This document shows positions 43,887-54,112 of a stretch of DNA of 64,000 bases, in pieces (position 1 is the stretch's first letter; every line of letters starts with the position of its first letter). The notes below the pieces were generated by a model, which saw only the letters and a list, made by a program, of their open reading frames with translations, had not been told where the DNA came from and made no database searches. The DNA comes from Secundilactobacillus folii. GTDB taxonomy: Bacteria; Bacillota; Bacilli; Lactobacillales; Lactobacillaceae. The position numbers and the translations under genes are program-made. The stretch spans positions 1 through 64,000 of the forward strand of contig NZ_WNJO01000011.1 in assembly GCF_009720675.1 (NCBI RefSeq), given 5' to 3'.

Positions 43887-45055
43887 TACTTCATATCATA
43901 CGCCTTCTGGAACAACTTCACGATATCCTCTTTAGTTCCCTTACGAGGGTTCGAGAACGCGTTGCCATCCTTCAAAGCATTTTCAGCCATTAATTCAAAG
44001 TCTTCTGGCTTTGCACCAATTGCCTTAATTGAACGTGGAATATTGACATCGTCACACATCTGACGCATTGCCTTAATCGACAATTCAGCTGCATCACGCG
44101 TTGACAAACCATCCGTGTTTTCACCCATGATCTTTGCCAATTCTGCAAAGCGTTCTGGGCATGCCTGAATATTATATTCCTCAACGATCGGTAATAGCAT
44201 TGCGCAGCACACGCCATGAGGGGCATCATATTGACCACCCAATTGGTGAGCCATCGCGTGAACGTAACCTAAGTCAGCATTGTTAAATGCCATACCACCA
44301 AGCATTTCAGCTTCAACCATCTTAGTCCGTGCTTCAACGTTATGGCCGTTAGCAACCGCTTCACGTAAGCTTTCCTCAACTAATTTAATGGCTTCAACAC
44401 ATTGGCCGTCAGTGATTTCGTTACGGTTAGTCGAAACATATGGTTCGATTGATTGAACGAAAGTATCCATCCCAGTTGCAGCGGTTAAGCCCTTTGGGAC
44501 ATCCAGTTCCAGCATTGGGTCGTTAAACGAAACTAGTGGAACGTTACGCCATGAAACAACAACGAACTTCAGCTTAGTTTCTTCGTTAGTGATCACACAG
44601 TGACGGGTTAATTCTGAAGCAGTCCCGGCAGTTGTGTTAACAGCCATCAGTGGTGGTAGTGGGTTGTCAAGCGTTTCGATACCAGCTAACTTGGTGATAT
44701 CGTCGCCGTTAGTCAAAATAATACCAGTACCTTTACCACAGTCATGAGAAGAACCACCACCAACAGTGATGATACTGTCACAATCGTTATCCAGATACAT
44801 CTTCTTAGAAGCTTTAATGTTACGGATCTTAGGGTTCGGTTCAACGCCGTCAAAGACCACGTAGTCAACACCGGCAGCCTTTAATGAATCCAACGTTTGT
44901 GAAACTGGACCATTGTCCATGCCTTCCAAAACCTTATCAGTAACAACCAATGGCTTTTTCATGTTCAACATCTTGGCACGGTCACCAATCTTCTTGATGA
45001 CGCCGGCACCAAAGAAGTTAACACTTGGCATTAAGAAATCAAAGTTTTCTTTCAT
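43886..45055 (-). CDS. dhaT: Iron-containing alcohol dehydrogenase, 1,3-propanediol type
   Basis: 389 residues from the ATG at 45055, with TAGGAG upstream; a longer frame upstream is not needed. It belongs to the group III iron-dependent ADH family and resembles 1,3-propanediol dehydrogenases (FDFLMPSVNFFGAGVIKKIGDRA). NAD-binding GGGSSHDCGKG is near 98. The iron ligands sit in the block ATGMDTFVQSIEPYVS and HAMAHQLGGQYDAPHGV. It reduces 3-hydroxypropionaldehyde or similar aldehydes with NADH, helping redox balance. No glycerol dehydratase is present here. The palindrome TAAACGTTTA sits just upstream. Confidence 0.9.
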   Translation of the reverse strand: MKENFDFLMPSVNFFGAGVIKKIGDRAKMLNMKKPLVVTDKVLEGMDNGPVSQTLDSLKAAGVDYVVFDGVEPNPKIRNIKASKKMYLDNDCDSIITVGGGSSHDCGKGTGIILTNGDDITKLAGIETLDNPLPPLMAVNTTAGTASELTRHCVITNEETKLKFVVVSWRNVPLVSFNDPMLELDVPKGLTAATGMDTFVQSIEPYVSTNRNEITDGQCVEAIKLVEESLREAVANGHNVEARTKMVEAEMLGGMAFNNADLGYVHAMAHQLGGQYDAPHGVCCAMLLPIVEEYNIQACPERFAELAKIMGENTDGLSTRDAAELSIKAMRQMCDDVNIPRSIKAIGAKPEDFELMAENALKDGNAFSNPRKGTKEDIVKLFQKAYDMK

Positions 45056-45124
45056 GGTATACACTCCTAAATATAGATTGTATGTTATCGAATTCACTAA
45101 AATGTTAACACCAATATTAAACAT

Positions 45125-45138
45125 TGTAAACGTTTAAT
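45125..45138. promoter_or_regulatory. cre-like palindrome upstream of dhaT
   Basis: TGTAAACGTTTAAT: a perfect TAAACGTTTA core with two mismatches to the cre consensus. Confidence 0.4.
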
Positions 45139-45373
45139 CTGAGATTCTTGTGATTTTGATTTTAACCGACTCTTATAAAATGCATGATATCAGCATCCAA
45201 CGGGGTTTATAATACGGAATTTAGCGAGGTGTCTACGGTTATTTTTAAATGATTCATGGCATCAATTAATCTGCATTTTCACAAGTAGAGACCTTTACAA
45301 GTCAATGATCTAGTTAACTATTTAAGTGCTAATGAAAGTAAAAACCTCACCATTTTCATAGTGAGGTTCTGGA

Positions 45374-45751
45374 CTAATTTGTAATGTTGTGTTCGATTTC
45401 GTCCAAACTGCCGTTGATGATTTTTTCGTTCAATACTTCGCCTAACTTGTGAAGGGCGTCATCGCGGGTCTTGATTTGGTCCATATCGAAAATAATTGCG
45501 GAAATATCGCCGCCATCATAATCAAAGTTTTCGTGGTAAATGTAACGATCAGCATTCTTATCGATGCAATACTGATTGACTTTTTCACCTAAACCGTCAG
45601 CCCAGTCCAAATCCTTCATTTCTGGAATGTCTTTGCGGGTAACGTAGCCTTGCTTGGCAATCAGGTCGGCAGCCTTTTGAATCACTTCATCAGTATATTC
45701 AAAAGCTGGCTTGGTTGAGGTTGCGCCTTTATCTGCACTTTTGTCTGCCAT
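45374..45751 (-). CDS. Hypothetical cytosolic protein, 125 aa
   Basis: The ATG at 45751 follows AAGGAGA. The protein is acidic and soluble with no membrane segment or signal peptide. It has a Lys/Thr/Ser-rich head and a helical body (DEVIQKAADLIAKQGYVTRKDIPEM ... DALHKLGEVLNEKIINGSLDEIEHN). No catalytic motif or family is recognised. Monocistronic between dhaT and the flavoprotein reductase. The 440-base gap to 46191 holds no other gene. Confidence 0.65.
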   Translation of the reverse strand: MADKSADKGATSTKPAFEYTDEVIQKAADLIAKQGYVTRKDIPEMKDLDWADGLGEKVNQYCIDKNADRYIYHENFDYDGGDISAIIFDMDQIKTRDDALHKLGEVLNEKIINGSLDEIEHNITN

Positions 45752-46191
45752 AACTAAGATCTCCTTTAATTTATGTTGCATTATTATTTTAGCACTATTT
45801 CAGTAATTAAGCGCAATTATGCTGTGAGGTTGGTGGTCTGTTCAAGATTTAAGAACACGCTTATGGCCGTTCGTCTCTGTTGACGACACTTTCTAGTTGG
45901 TGGCCATCACGATTATGTGGACTAAGGACGCAAAATAGTCAAAATAATTCCTGATCTGCACGTCACCCAGCAAGTGTTTAAAACCCTTCAAACTTAGCGC
46001 TGACGGTATTTACATGCTGGTCAGCCACTTGACCATTTAATACCACCATGTCAGGAGCATCAAAATCAGCTGAACAGTCTAATGAAAGTCGAGAACAAAC
46101 AGTCCCACCGCTAAAAATTCATGATAGAATTAAGTATGTATCCGCTAACATTAAATAACTAAACTGAATTTTAAACGAAGGAAGTTTTTAC

Positions 46192-48093
46192 ATGGCAAAT
46201 GAGAAACAAACATTCAAACCCGGCAAATATTCGGTTAAGGCACAGGGACACAACGGCACTTTCCCCGTTGACGTGACCTTTTCTCAAGATCGGATTGAAT
46301 CGGTTAACGTGCCTGAACGCAGCGAGACGGCTGGTATCAGCGACGTGGTCTACGACCGTATTCCGCAAGCGATCGTTGACGGTCAGACGTTGAACGTTGA
46401 CGCCGTTACTGGTGCATCTGAAACGAGTCGTGGCATTCTTGCGGGTGTCGCTGAAGCCGTTAAGCAAGCCGGTGGTGATGAGACTGAATGGCAACAACGT
46501 GACAAATACGTGCCAAAGGTACAACCCAACAGCGATCTGCAAACTGACGTGGTCATCGTCGGCGGTGGCGGTGCTGGCCTATCAGCAGCTGCAACGGTTT
46601 TGGATCAGGGGCGCAAAGTCGTTGTCTTAGAAAAGGCACCGGCTTTGGGTGGCAATACCATTCGAACTGGTGGCCCAATGAACGCTGCTGATCCAGAATG
46701 GCAAAACACGTTTAATGCGCTACCTGGTGAACATCAAACGCTTCAAAACTTACTGGATATGAGCGTGGACGACATCGATCCTGAATACCAAGATGATTTC
46801 AAGACACTCCAGTCCCAAATCAAGGATTACTTCGAAGATATTAAGACTAAGAAGCCTTACCTTTTCGATTCCATCGAACTTCATCGTATTCAAACTTATT
46901 TAGGCGGTACCCGAACCGATTTAAAGGGCAATCGAATTTACGGCAAATACAGTCTAGTTAAGACCCTGACTGATAACGTCCTTAAATCTCAAAAGTGGTT
47001 AGCTAAAATTGGCGTCAAATTTGATACCTCAGAAGTGGCCATGCCTGTCGGTGCACTGTGGCGTCGGGGCCATAAACCGGTTGAAGATGCTGGTGGCGCT
47101 TATATTTCAGCACTCAGCAAGTACGTCAAACATAACGGTGGGGTAATTGTGACCGATAGCCCTGTCACCCGGTTACTTTACGCCAAGGGTCATTTGAGCG
47201 GTGTCCTGGTTGAAAAGCCGGGCGACCACTCCTTTACGGTTCAAGCAAAAGCGGTCATCCTGGCTTCCGGTGGATTTGGAGCCAATACAAAGCTAGTTCA
47301 AAAATACAATACCTACTGGGATCATATCGACGATGATATTGCGACTACTAACGCCCCAACAATTACTGGCGATGGCATTGGCCTGGCGGAACAAGCTCAC
47401 GCTGATCTCACTGGGATGGGCTTCATTCAAATGATGCCCGTTTCCGATCCGAAAACTGGCGAGCTATTCTCAGGTATCCAGTGTCCACCTGCTAACTTCC
47501 TAATGGTTAACCAGCAAGGTAAGCGGTTCGTTAACGAATACGCCGAACGTGACGTCCTCGCCAAAGCTGCATTTGACAACGGTGGCCTCTTCTACCTGAT
47601 TGCTGATGAGGAGATCAAAAAGACCGCATATAATACCAGTGAAGAAAAACTTGAACAGCAAGTCAAGGACGGCCGTTTGTTCAAAGCGGATACACTAGCC
47701 GACCTTGCCAAGCAGATCAATGTTGATCCTGATACGCTGGAACAAACCGTTGCCACCTACAACTCTTACGTCGATAAGGGCGAGGATCCTGATTTCGGTA
47801 AGAACGTCTTCGACTTGAAGGTGGAAAAGGCGCCGTTTTATGCCACGCCGCGAAAACCTGCCATCCACCACACAATGGGTGGCCTGACCATCGATAATGG
47901 GGCCCACGTACTGGACCAAGATGGCAAGGTTATCGCCGGGCTGTACGCTGCTGGTGAAGTTGCTGGCGGGATTCACGCTGGTAATCGGCTGGGTGGCAAT
48001 TCACTAGCCGACATCTTCACTTTCGGACCCATCGCGGCTAAATCAGCCACTGCTGAAATCGTTGATACTGTAACTTCCGCATCCATTCATTAA
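46192..48093 (+). CDS. Flavocytochrome c/fumarate reductase-type flavoprotein
   Basis: 633 residues in two parts. An FMN-binding domain (1-90) carries the flavinylation-type motif [12 protein letters not shown] at 70-81, where Thr73 or a neighbouring Ser/Thr could carry covalent FMN. An FAD domain of the fumarate reductase/succinate dehydrogenase flavoprotein family follows, with [16 protein letters not shown] near 117, HHTMGGL and [11 protein letters not shown] near the end. No signal peptide, heme motif or membrane segment, so cytosolic. It reduces fumarate or another enoate (urocanate and hydroxycinnamate are alternatives). The specific substrate is not readable. GAAGGAAG ribosome site. 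Confidence 0.88.
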   Translation: MANEKQTFKPGKYSVKAQGHNGTFPVDVTFSQDRIESVNVPERSETAGISDVVYDRIPQAIVDGQTLNVDAVTGASETSRGILAGVAEAVKQAGGDETEWQQRDKYVPKVQPNSDLQTDVVIVGGGGAGLSAAATVLDQGRKVVVLEKAPALGGNTIRTGGPMNAADPEWQNTFNALPGEHQTLQNLLDMSVDDIDPEYQDDFKTLQSQIKDYFEDIKTKKPYLFDSIELHRIQTYLGGTRTDLKGNRIYGKYSLVKTLTDNVLKSQKWLAKIGVKFDTSEVAMPVGALWRRGHKPVEDAGGAYISALSKYVKHNGGVIVTDSPVTRLLYAKGHLSGVLVEKPGDHSFTVQAKAVILASGGFGANTKLVQKYNTYWDHIDDDIATTNAPTITGDGIGLAEQAHADLTGMGFIQMMPVSDPKTGELFSGIQCPPANFLMVNQQGKRFVNEYAERDVLAKAAFDNGGLFYLIADEEIKKTAYNTSEEKLEQQVKDGRLFKADTLADLAKQINVDPDTLEQTVATYNSYVDKGEDPDFGKNVFDLKVEKAPFYATPRKPAIHHTMGGLTIDNGAHVLDQDGKVIAGLYAAGEVAGGIHAGNRLGGNSLADIFTFGPIAAKSATAEIVDTVTSASIH

Positions 48094-48299
48094 GTTATTA
48101 ATAGTTATCAATAATTTATCGGTGTACCTAAGTTTATTGACGATGAAAGTTGCACCCTTGTACTTTCCTGATACGTACTGATAATCCCTTGTAAATTGGT
48201 ATCAATATCTCCTGAAACCCTTAAAATCACCCTTGTTTAGCTGTATAATGAAAGGTAAACTTTTAATTTGATTTTACTTACGAAATGAGGAATGAATTC

Positions 48300-49661
48300 T
48301 TGGATAGTGGTCAGATAATTATCAACTTGATTGTCATATTAATCACTTTCTGTTTTGCGGCGTTTTTTGTTGCCTGCGAATTTGCTTTGGTTCAATCCCG
48401 ACCTAGCGCCATCGAAGAGGCCCTCGAGAACGGTGAAGGTTCAAAGAATCGGCTGAAGCGATCATTAAAAATGGTAACGAACCTCAACGAATACCTGTCA
48501 ACGACTCAGGTTGGGGTTTCCGTTGCCGGCATTATTTTAGGTTGGCTCGGTGAGTCAACCTTATCTGCCATTTTATTTGATCTCATGGACATCACGCACA
48601 CCAATCCCGGTGGCACAACGGCCCATGCAATCGGTGCAGTGATCGGAGTCTTACTGCTGACCTACTTAGAAGTGGTCTTCACTGAAATTGTGCCGAAGAA
48701 TATCTCGATTGATATGCCATTAAAAGTGTTGCGCTACATTACAACACCACTGCATTACTTCCACATTCTGTTCTACCCGTTTGTCTGGTTATTGAACGTG
48801 TCAGCTAACGGGATCGTTAAGATGTTAGGTCTGCCAGTTGCAAATGAAAGCGACGAGGTGCTTTCTCAAGCAGAGATCTTGAGCCTATCTCGAAACGCCG
48901 TTGAAGGCGGTGAGCTGGAGAAAAACGACTACGTTTATATGCAACGGGCGTTTGAGTTAAACGATAAGGTTGCTAAGGACATTATGATCGACCGGACAGC
49001 GTTGATTGTGATTGACATTACGGCAACGGTCAAAACAGCCATCAACATGTATTTGCAAGAAAAATTCTCGCGCTTACCCGTTGTGGCGGACGGTGACAAG
49101 GATAAGATCTTGGGCTACGTCTACAATTACGATTTGATCCGACAGCAGCAAGTTGACCCCACGATCCACATCGATCGCTTATTGCGAAACATCTCCACGA
49201 CCCCTGAATCAACACCGATCACGGAAGTGCTTTCCCAAATGATCCACAAGCGTACACCAATCGTTGTCGTGGTTGACGAGTATGGCGGGACCTCAGGAAT
49301 TATTACCGATAAAGATATTTATGAAGAATTGTTTGGTACCGTTCGAGATGAAATTGACGATGCTTCTAACGAGGACATCTTTAAACAACCAAACGGCACC
49401 TATCAAGTCAGCGGCAAGATGACCACCTACGATTTCGAACGTTACTTTGACGTTGATATTAAAGAGTTCGAAACTAATGACGTGGTTACCCTTTCCGGTT
49501 CAATTCTGGATAACCACCCGGATTTGAAACAGGGAAGCGTTTTGCACATTGAGAACTTTGACTTTAAAGTTTTAAATTATGAAAATTCGTTCATCAACTG
49601 GTTTGAAGTAACGGTAAACGAACCGGTTCCAACCGAGGATGAAGAAGACGAAGAAGATTAA
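48300..49661 (+). CDS. CNNM/HlyC-CorC family membrane protein with CBS pair
   Basis: About 453 residues. A TTG at 48300 behind GAGGAATG is preferred; an ATG at 48285 is the alternative. An N-terminal DUF21 domain with four helices (IIINLIVILITFCFAAFFVACEFALVQSRPSAIEEA ... TYLEVVFTEIVPKN) is followed by two CBS domains (about 215-335, including DEYGGTSGIITDKDIYEELFGTVRDE) and a C-terminal transporter-associated domain. The tail is acidic (EDEEDEED). Family members affect Mg2+/Co2+ export or metal homeostasis; older names call them hemolysins. Confidence 0.92.
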   Translation: MDSGQIIINLIVILITFCFAAFFVACEFALVQSRPSAIEEALENGEGSKNRLKRSLKMVTNLNEYLSTTQVGVSVAGIILGWLGESTLSAILFDLMDITHTNPGGTTAHAIGAVIGVLLLTYLEVVFTEIVPKNISIDMPLKVLRYITTPLHYFHILFYPFVWLLNVSANGIVKMLGLPVANESDEVLSQAEILSLSRNAVEGGELEKNDYVYMQRAFELNDKVAKDIMIDRTALIVIDITATVKTAINMYLQEKFSRLPVVADGDKDKILGYVYNYDLIRQQQVDPTIHIDRLLRNISTTPESTPITEVLSQMIHKRTPIVVVVDEYGGTSGIITDKDIYEELFGTVRDEIDDASNEDIFKQPNGTYQVSGKMTTYDFERYFDVDIKEFETNDVVTLSGSILDNHPDLKQGSVLHIENFDFKVLNYENSFINWFEVTVNEPVPTEDEEDEED

Positions 49662-49716
49662 CGGTGACGAGAGGGTGGCAAAACACGCTTACATCACTGA
49701 ATAGCAATGCAAAAGG

Positions 49717-49750
49717 TGGATCCCTTGAACTAAATCGGGGATCCATTTTT
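49717..49750 (+). terminator. Terminator after the CBS protein gene
   Basis: TGGATCCC paired with GGGATCCA, a 13-base loop, then TTTTT. Confidence 0.8.
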
Positions 49751-49926
49751 GTATTGCAAAAATTGGGTCTGGGTTTTGACCCAGATTTTAAGCTAGAAAG
49801 TAGTCTAAAATCATTGATATTCTCCGTTTTGTACATTTTTTTAGGTTCAGACCACTACCCAATTTTTACGGGTTAAAGTACAATAATAGGGACAATTCAT
49901 TCCGATTACTTTGGAGGCTTAGAAAC

Positions 49927-50817
49927 ATGACTGTCATTGATAAAGCAAGCGCGTTAGTGCAGAGTAAATCAACCGTTACTTCTATTATGCCCTGCCTGCT
50001 AGGAATTTTATTTGCGGCAAGTTACTACCATTCGTTTATCTGGCTCAACAGCTTAATGATCCTGATAGCTGTGGTGGCCTTCCATCTCGCGGTCAACGCC
50101 CATAATCAGTACAAGGACTATGAACGGTTTCACGACCAGGATAGCCACAACAATATCTTGAAGAACTTTAAGATTACGCCACTTCAGGCACAAACGACCA
50201 TTATTAGTCTGACACTGTTCTCAGCCGTCTTAGGACTAACATTGGTTTACCGCACCGGCCTACCCGTCCTCTGGGTGGGGATCGCCAGTTTTGCGGTTGG
50301 TTATTTTTACTCTGGCGGTCCCTATCCAATTTCGAAAACACCATATGGTGAGGCTTTTTCAGGACTGACAATGGGCTATAACATTACTTTCCTGGCCACC
50401 TACGTTAACGTCTTCCAGCTTGCTAACCTTCAGGGACTCTGGTACAAAACACTAATCGTTGCCATTCCCGCAGTCTTCACCATCAGTAACATCATGTTGG
50501 CAAACAACATTGCCGACCGCAAAGAAGACCTGAATCTGGGCCGGAAAACTCTCGTTTATTACTGGGGCAAACAGGGCGCCCTGCTCCTATGGCAGCTCAG
50601 CTTTGTCATGGCTTACGTGGGCGTGATTCTTGCCGCTATCATGCGCTTACTGCCACTTTGGACACTGTTAGTACTCGTCACGATCCCAATCGTGTGGCGT
50701 AATACCGTGCGTTTCAGCAAGCGGCCTAAAAAGGAAACGACCTTTATTTATTCGATCATTAACGCGCAGCTGATCCTGATTGCAACGGTTGTTGGTGGCG
50801 CAATTTCCTTCATTTAA
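49927..50817 (+). CDS. menA: UbiA-family prenyltransferase, MenA-like
   Basis: 296 residues with about eight membrane helices. The first Asp-rich motif is NAHNQYKDYERFHDQD near 58-73 and the second is ANNIADRKEDLNLGRKT near 190-206, both binding prenyl diphosphate through Mg2+. The closest family by motif is 1,4-dihydroxy-2-naphthoate polyprenyltransferase, which makes demethylmenaquinone. Other men genes are not in the window, so it may use imported naphthoate or serve quinone-dependent electron transfer. GGAGG lies before the ATG. Confidence 0.85.
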   Translation: MTVIDKASALVQSKSTVTSIMPCLLGILFAASYYHSFIWLNSLMILIAVVAFHLAVNAHNQYKDYERFHDQDSHNNILKNFKITPLQAQTTIISLTLFSAVLGLTLVYRTGLPVLWVGIASFAVGYFYSGGPYPISKTPYGEAFSGLTMGYNITFLATYVNVFQLANLQGLWYKTLIVAIPAVFTISNIMLANNIADRKEDLNLGRKTLVYYWGKQGALLLWQLSFVMAYVGVILAAIMRLLPLWTLLVLVTIPIVWRNTVRFSKRPKKETTFIYSIINAQLILIATVVGGAISFI

Positions 50818-50917
50818 TCGATTATGAGCTTACAAGTCAGGTTGAACTAATGACCTCGTCTCTTAATCTAGCTATCAACTCTTCTAATCGCGCGTAAATC
50901 AGATCCAATATTAAAAC

Positions 50918-50970
50918 ACGATAACTGACAAACTTCCACTGCGGAAACTTATCGGTTATCGTATTTTTTT
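50918..50970 (+). terminator. Terminator after menA
   Basis: ACGATAAC pairs with GTTATCGT around an inner GTTTCC-like hairpin, followed by ATTTTTTT. Confidence 0.7.
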
Positions 50971-51048
50971 GAAATGCCATCTTATTTGGTTGGCTTTAAA
51001 ATTCAAATTTGGCTGATATCAATGACGGGATAAGCCGCTAAAATAAAC

Positions 51049-52494
51049 CTATTCTTTCGAAAGTTGTGCTCGAATAAACCGACTAATTTGTTTAATGCCT
51101 GCTGCAAACTGGCTTTCGGTTTCAAATGCATATGAGAGGCGAACGTTGTGCTGAGCTCCGCTGCCGTATACCGAGCCAGGATTTAAAACAATGCCGTTTT
51201 GATCAGCCTGGTCAAATAACTGCTGAACGTTAACGGCAGGATCCAGTGTCAGCCAGATGTAGAACCCGCCGGCTGGCTTTTGCCAAGTTGCCACCTGACC
51301 GAGCTCAGACTCAAGCACCGATAACGCGCTATCTCGACGTAATTTCAACTTCTGTCGAACCGTCTCCAGATAGCGGTCGTAATCAGGGTCGTTCAAAACC
51401 TCAGTCAAAACCATTTGGGACACGGAACTGGCACCATAATCAGTCTGCATTTTCACGTCCGCCAAGCGCTTAATAATCGATTGTGGTCCAACAATCCAAC
51501 CGATGCGCATTCCCGGTGCTAGCGACTTGGAAATACTGCCCAGATAAAGAACGTTACCGGACTTATCGAGTGCCTTCAACGGCTGCGGTGGCCGCTCGTC
51601 CAACCACAGATCCTGATAGGCGGAATCTTCGATAATGGGAAGCCGCCGTTCTTGAGCATACTGGATCAGATCAGCACGCCGCTGCTGGCTCATCACACCG
51701 CCCGCTGGATTATCAAACGTTGGGATCACGTACAGCAGCCGCTGTCCCTCACCGGCAGTAATGTGCCAATATTGAAGACCCTGACGATCCGTTGGCAGCG
51801 ATTTGAACTGTGCATGCACCGACTGCAAGACCCGCAACGATTTGAGATAGCTGGCTGGTGTCGTGTAGACCGTTGCACCATCCGCTAACAGGGAAACGGC
51901 GATCAACTGCAGGGATTGCAGGGAACCCGAAGTGATCAGCACACTGTCAGCACTGGTCTGAATATCCCATTTAGCGAGCCGTTCGGCAATGATCTGACGC
52001 AACGCCAGAGATCCCATGGGCGGTAAATAGTTCATGCTGGTCAACTTGGTGCTTGCTTGCAACATGGCGTGCTGCATCAGCTCTACCGGAAAAATATCCG
52101 GTCCCAGTTCACCGGTGCTCAACCGGATGCGGGCCTGCGTCTCGACTTTGTTGATGCGCTGAATCGTGGCCTGATTTGCCACAAATTCGCCCGAATCAAT
52201 GAAGTCTTGCCAGTCGACCGGCTGATGCATCATCGTTGACCAACTGTTACTAGCGATTCGGGTGCCGCCGCCAAATGCAGTGGTCAGCACGCCATCCGCC
52301 AGTAAAATGGTCATCGCTTTGGCAACGGTACTACGGTTCACATGGAACTGGGACGCCAGTTGCCGCTGCGATGGCAATTGGGCATTGATTGGCCAGTCAC
52401 CGCGCTGAATATGCGAGATGCAGGTATTAATAATTTGTTGGTAGACTGGAATTTTACTGGTGGCATCTGGTTGCCAGTTAACTTCGATCATCAA
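51049..52494 (-). CDS. MocR-type regulator (GntR-aminotransferase fusion)
   Basis: 481 residues. The N-terminal GntR winged helix (IPVYQQIINTCISHIQRGDWPINAQLPSQRQLASQFHVNRSTVAKAM, about 14-70) is fused to a fold-type I aminotransferase domain (about 110-480). The latter has the PLP Lys in YLGSISKSLAPGMRIGWIVGP and the Asn/Asp pair in PTFDNPAG. MocR proteins use PLP as effector and often regulate amino-acid or vitamin B6 genes. It is divergent from the LysE-type exporter with 33 bases between starts, so control of that exporter is likely. Confidence 0.93.
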   Translation of the reverse strand: MMIEVNWQPDATSKIPVYQQIINTCISHIQRGDWPINAQLPSQRQLASQFHVNRSTVAKAMTILLADGVLTTAFGGGTRIASNSWSTMMHQPVDWQDFIDSGEFVANQATIQRINKVETQARIRLSTGELGPDIFPVELMQHAMLQASTKLTSMNYLPPMGSLALRQIIAERLAKWDIQTSADSVLITSGSLQSLQLIAVSLLADGATVYTTPASYLKSLRVLQSVHAQFKSLPTDRQGLQYWHITAGEGQRLLYVIPTFDNPAGGVMSQQRRADLIQYAQERRLPIIEDSAYQDLWLDERPPQPLKALDKSGNVLYLGSISKSLAPGMRIGWIVGPQSIIKRLADVKMQTDYGASSVSQMVLTEVLNDPDYDRYLETVRQKLKLRRDSALSVLESELGQVATWQKPAGGFYIWLTLDPAVNVQQLFDQADQNGIVLNPGSVYGSGAQHNVRLSYAFETESQFAAGIKQISRFIRAQLSKE

Positions 52495-52527
52495 AACACC
52501 TTCTTTCGATTTCTAGGGAGTTTTAAT

Positions 52528-53145
52528 ATGTTCAACTTACTCAAAGGCCTCTTATTTGGCCTCGCCTATGTCGCTCCGATCGGCATGCAAAATTTATATG
52601 TAATTAATACGGCGCTGGAACAACCCAAGCGCCGCGCCTACCTCATCTGTGCAATTGTCATTTTCTTTGATATCAGTCTGTCATTAGCCTGCTTTTTTGG
52701 CGTTGGTCAGCTCCTGACAACCTGGCCGCTCTTAAAGCTGATCCTGTTCGCTGGTGGCGGTGCCTTCATCGCCATTCTGGGCTGGCAACTTATCCGTTCA
52801 ACCACCACGCCGCTGGACGTCGCCAGCCCCAAAACGGCATTTAAATACCGTACCGCGATCATGGCCGCCTTTGCCATCGCCTGGCTTAACCCACAAGCCA
52901 TCTTAGACGGTACGTTGCTTTTAGGGGCGTTTCGGGCGTCACTGCCAGGTCTCAGCGGTGACTTATTCGTTGGTGGCGTTGCCATTTCTTCCTTCGTTTG
53001 GTTTACCAGCCTCACCACCATCGTGAGCCTATTACGTTCACAGTTAAACCCGAAAGTCCTGATGTGGATCAACCGCGTCTGTGGCGTCGTGATGCTAGGC
53101 TACGCCGTCAAACTACTCAGTAACCTAGTCCAGGCGCTACTCTAA
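52528..53145 (+). CDS. LysE/ArgO-family amino acid exporter
   Basis: 205 residues from the ATG at 52528 behind AGGGAG. Six hydrophobic helices and the family's N-terminal block (GLLFGLAYVAPIGMQNLYVINTAL) are visible. LysE/ArgO proteins export basic amino acids or other small amino compounds. Paired divergently with the MocR regulator, and its stop lies 1 base from the convergent TetR gene stop. Substrate unknown. Confidence 0.9.
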   Translation: MFNLLKGLLFGLAYVAPIGMQNLYVINTALEQPKRRAYLICAIVIFFDISLSLACFFGVGQLLTTWPLLKLILFAGGGAFIAILGWQLIRSTTTPLDVASPKTAFKYRTAIMAAFAIAWLNPQAILDGTLLLGAFRASLPGLSGDLFVGGVAISSFVWFTSLTTIVSLLRSQLNPKVLMWINRVCGVVMLGYAVKLLSNLVQALL

Positions 53146-53146
53146 A

Positions 53147-53722
53147 TTACAATCCCTTAGTTGGGTTCAGCACAAACTCCTGCAGGCGGTCACCAAACTG
53201 GATCACGGAGTCGTTTTTGCCGTTTCGCAACTGCCACAGCAAGAACAGCATCACGTTACTGGCGTACAGGTCACTTAGATAATCTAGTGGCAAATCAATC
53301 TCATTGGGTAAGTCGACATGCTGAAAATACGTGTAGGCCGTTGACCGCAAAATTTGTCGGAAATTGCGCTCCAGATCGGCTGTTTCGGTATGAATGTCAA
53401 ATAACTGCAGCAGGATCTCGCGATACTGCGTTAATGCCACAATCAAAACTTTGACCGTATTAGAGCCAATTTCTGGCGTATGGATCTTGAAGCGCTGGTT
53501 CACGATACCCCGAAAAACTTCGGTATACTCCGTCACCAACTTTTCAAGCAGGTCGTATTTATCATAATAGTGGCTGTAAAATGTCGACCGGCCAATCCGA
53601 GCACGTCGGCTGATATCTTGGACAGTCATGGCTTTAAAACCCTTTTCTTTTAAAAGCGAAAAGAAAGCCTTGGTAATTTGCTCGTTAGTTCTTCGAACCC
53701 GTAGATCTTGTTTTTCAGACAT
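53147..53722 (-). CDS. TetR/AcrR-family regulator
   Basis: 191 residues. The N-terminal TetR helix-turn-helix (RTNEQITKAFFSLLKEKGFKAMTVQDISRRARIGRSTFYSHYYDKYDLLEKL, about 10-62) is typical of the group with a TetR_C-like C-terminal domain found in Firmicutes (close to DhaS/FabT-like regulators). The helical ligand domain has no obvious ligand. It is convergent with the exporter gene. Candidate targets are the unlinked upstream genes, including nrdI. The 390-base gap to 54112 holds no gene. Confidence 0.9.
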   Translation of the reverse strand: MSEKQDLRVRRTNEQITKAFFSLLKEKGFKAMTVQDISRRARIGRSTFYSHYYDKYDLLEKLVTEYTEVFRGIVNQRFKIHTPEIGSNTVKVLIVALTQYREILLQLFDIHTETADLERNFRQILRSTAYTYFQHVDLPNEIDLPLDYLSDLYASNVMLFLLWQLRNGKNDSVIQFGDRLQEFVLNPTKGL

Positions 53723-54112
53723 TTTTTCACCTCTAGTTTCTCTTTCTTCTGTTTATTTAAATTCGTGTTGCATTCGCCTTAATCCTCAAATTGCAGGATC
53801 ACGTGGCCTAGCGGCGACTTCGTTGTTAAAATACAGTACTGGTCACAACAAAAAGTGACACCTCCCGAAACAAAAAAGCAGCCTGATAGATCCAGGCAAC
53901 GCCTTCAAATCAGCGTTATCAAAAAATAATGCCATATAACCAATGCCATAATCCCTTAAACCGCACTCCACAACTTATGTAAAGATGCTCAAATAAACTG
54001 GGAACCCACCATATTTCGACAACCTATAATGAAATTGTAACACTATCCGTGCTATCATAAAGTATCAACTACACAACATCTACCAATTTATCGGTTATTC
54101 GGAGGAAAAAAC

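Noticed and set aside
45056-45124. 23-residue extension of dhaT
   Set aside because: It runs through the probable cre-like palindrome and promoter region. TAGGAG marks the ATG at 45055, and the family begins at MKENFDF.
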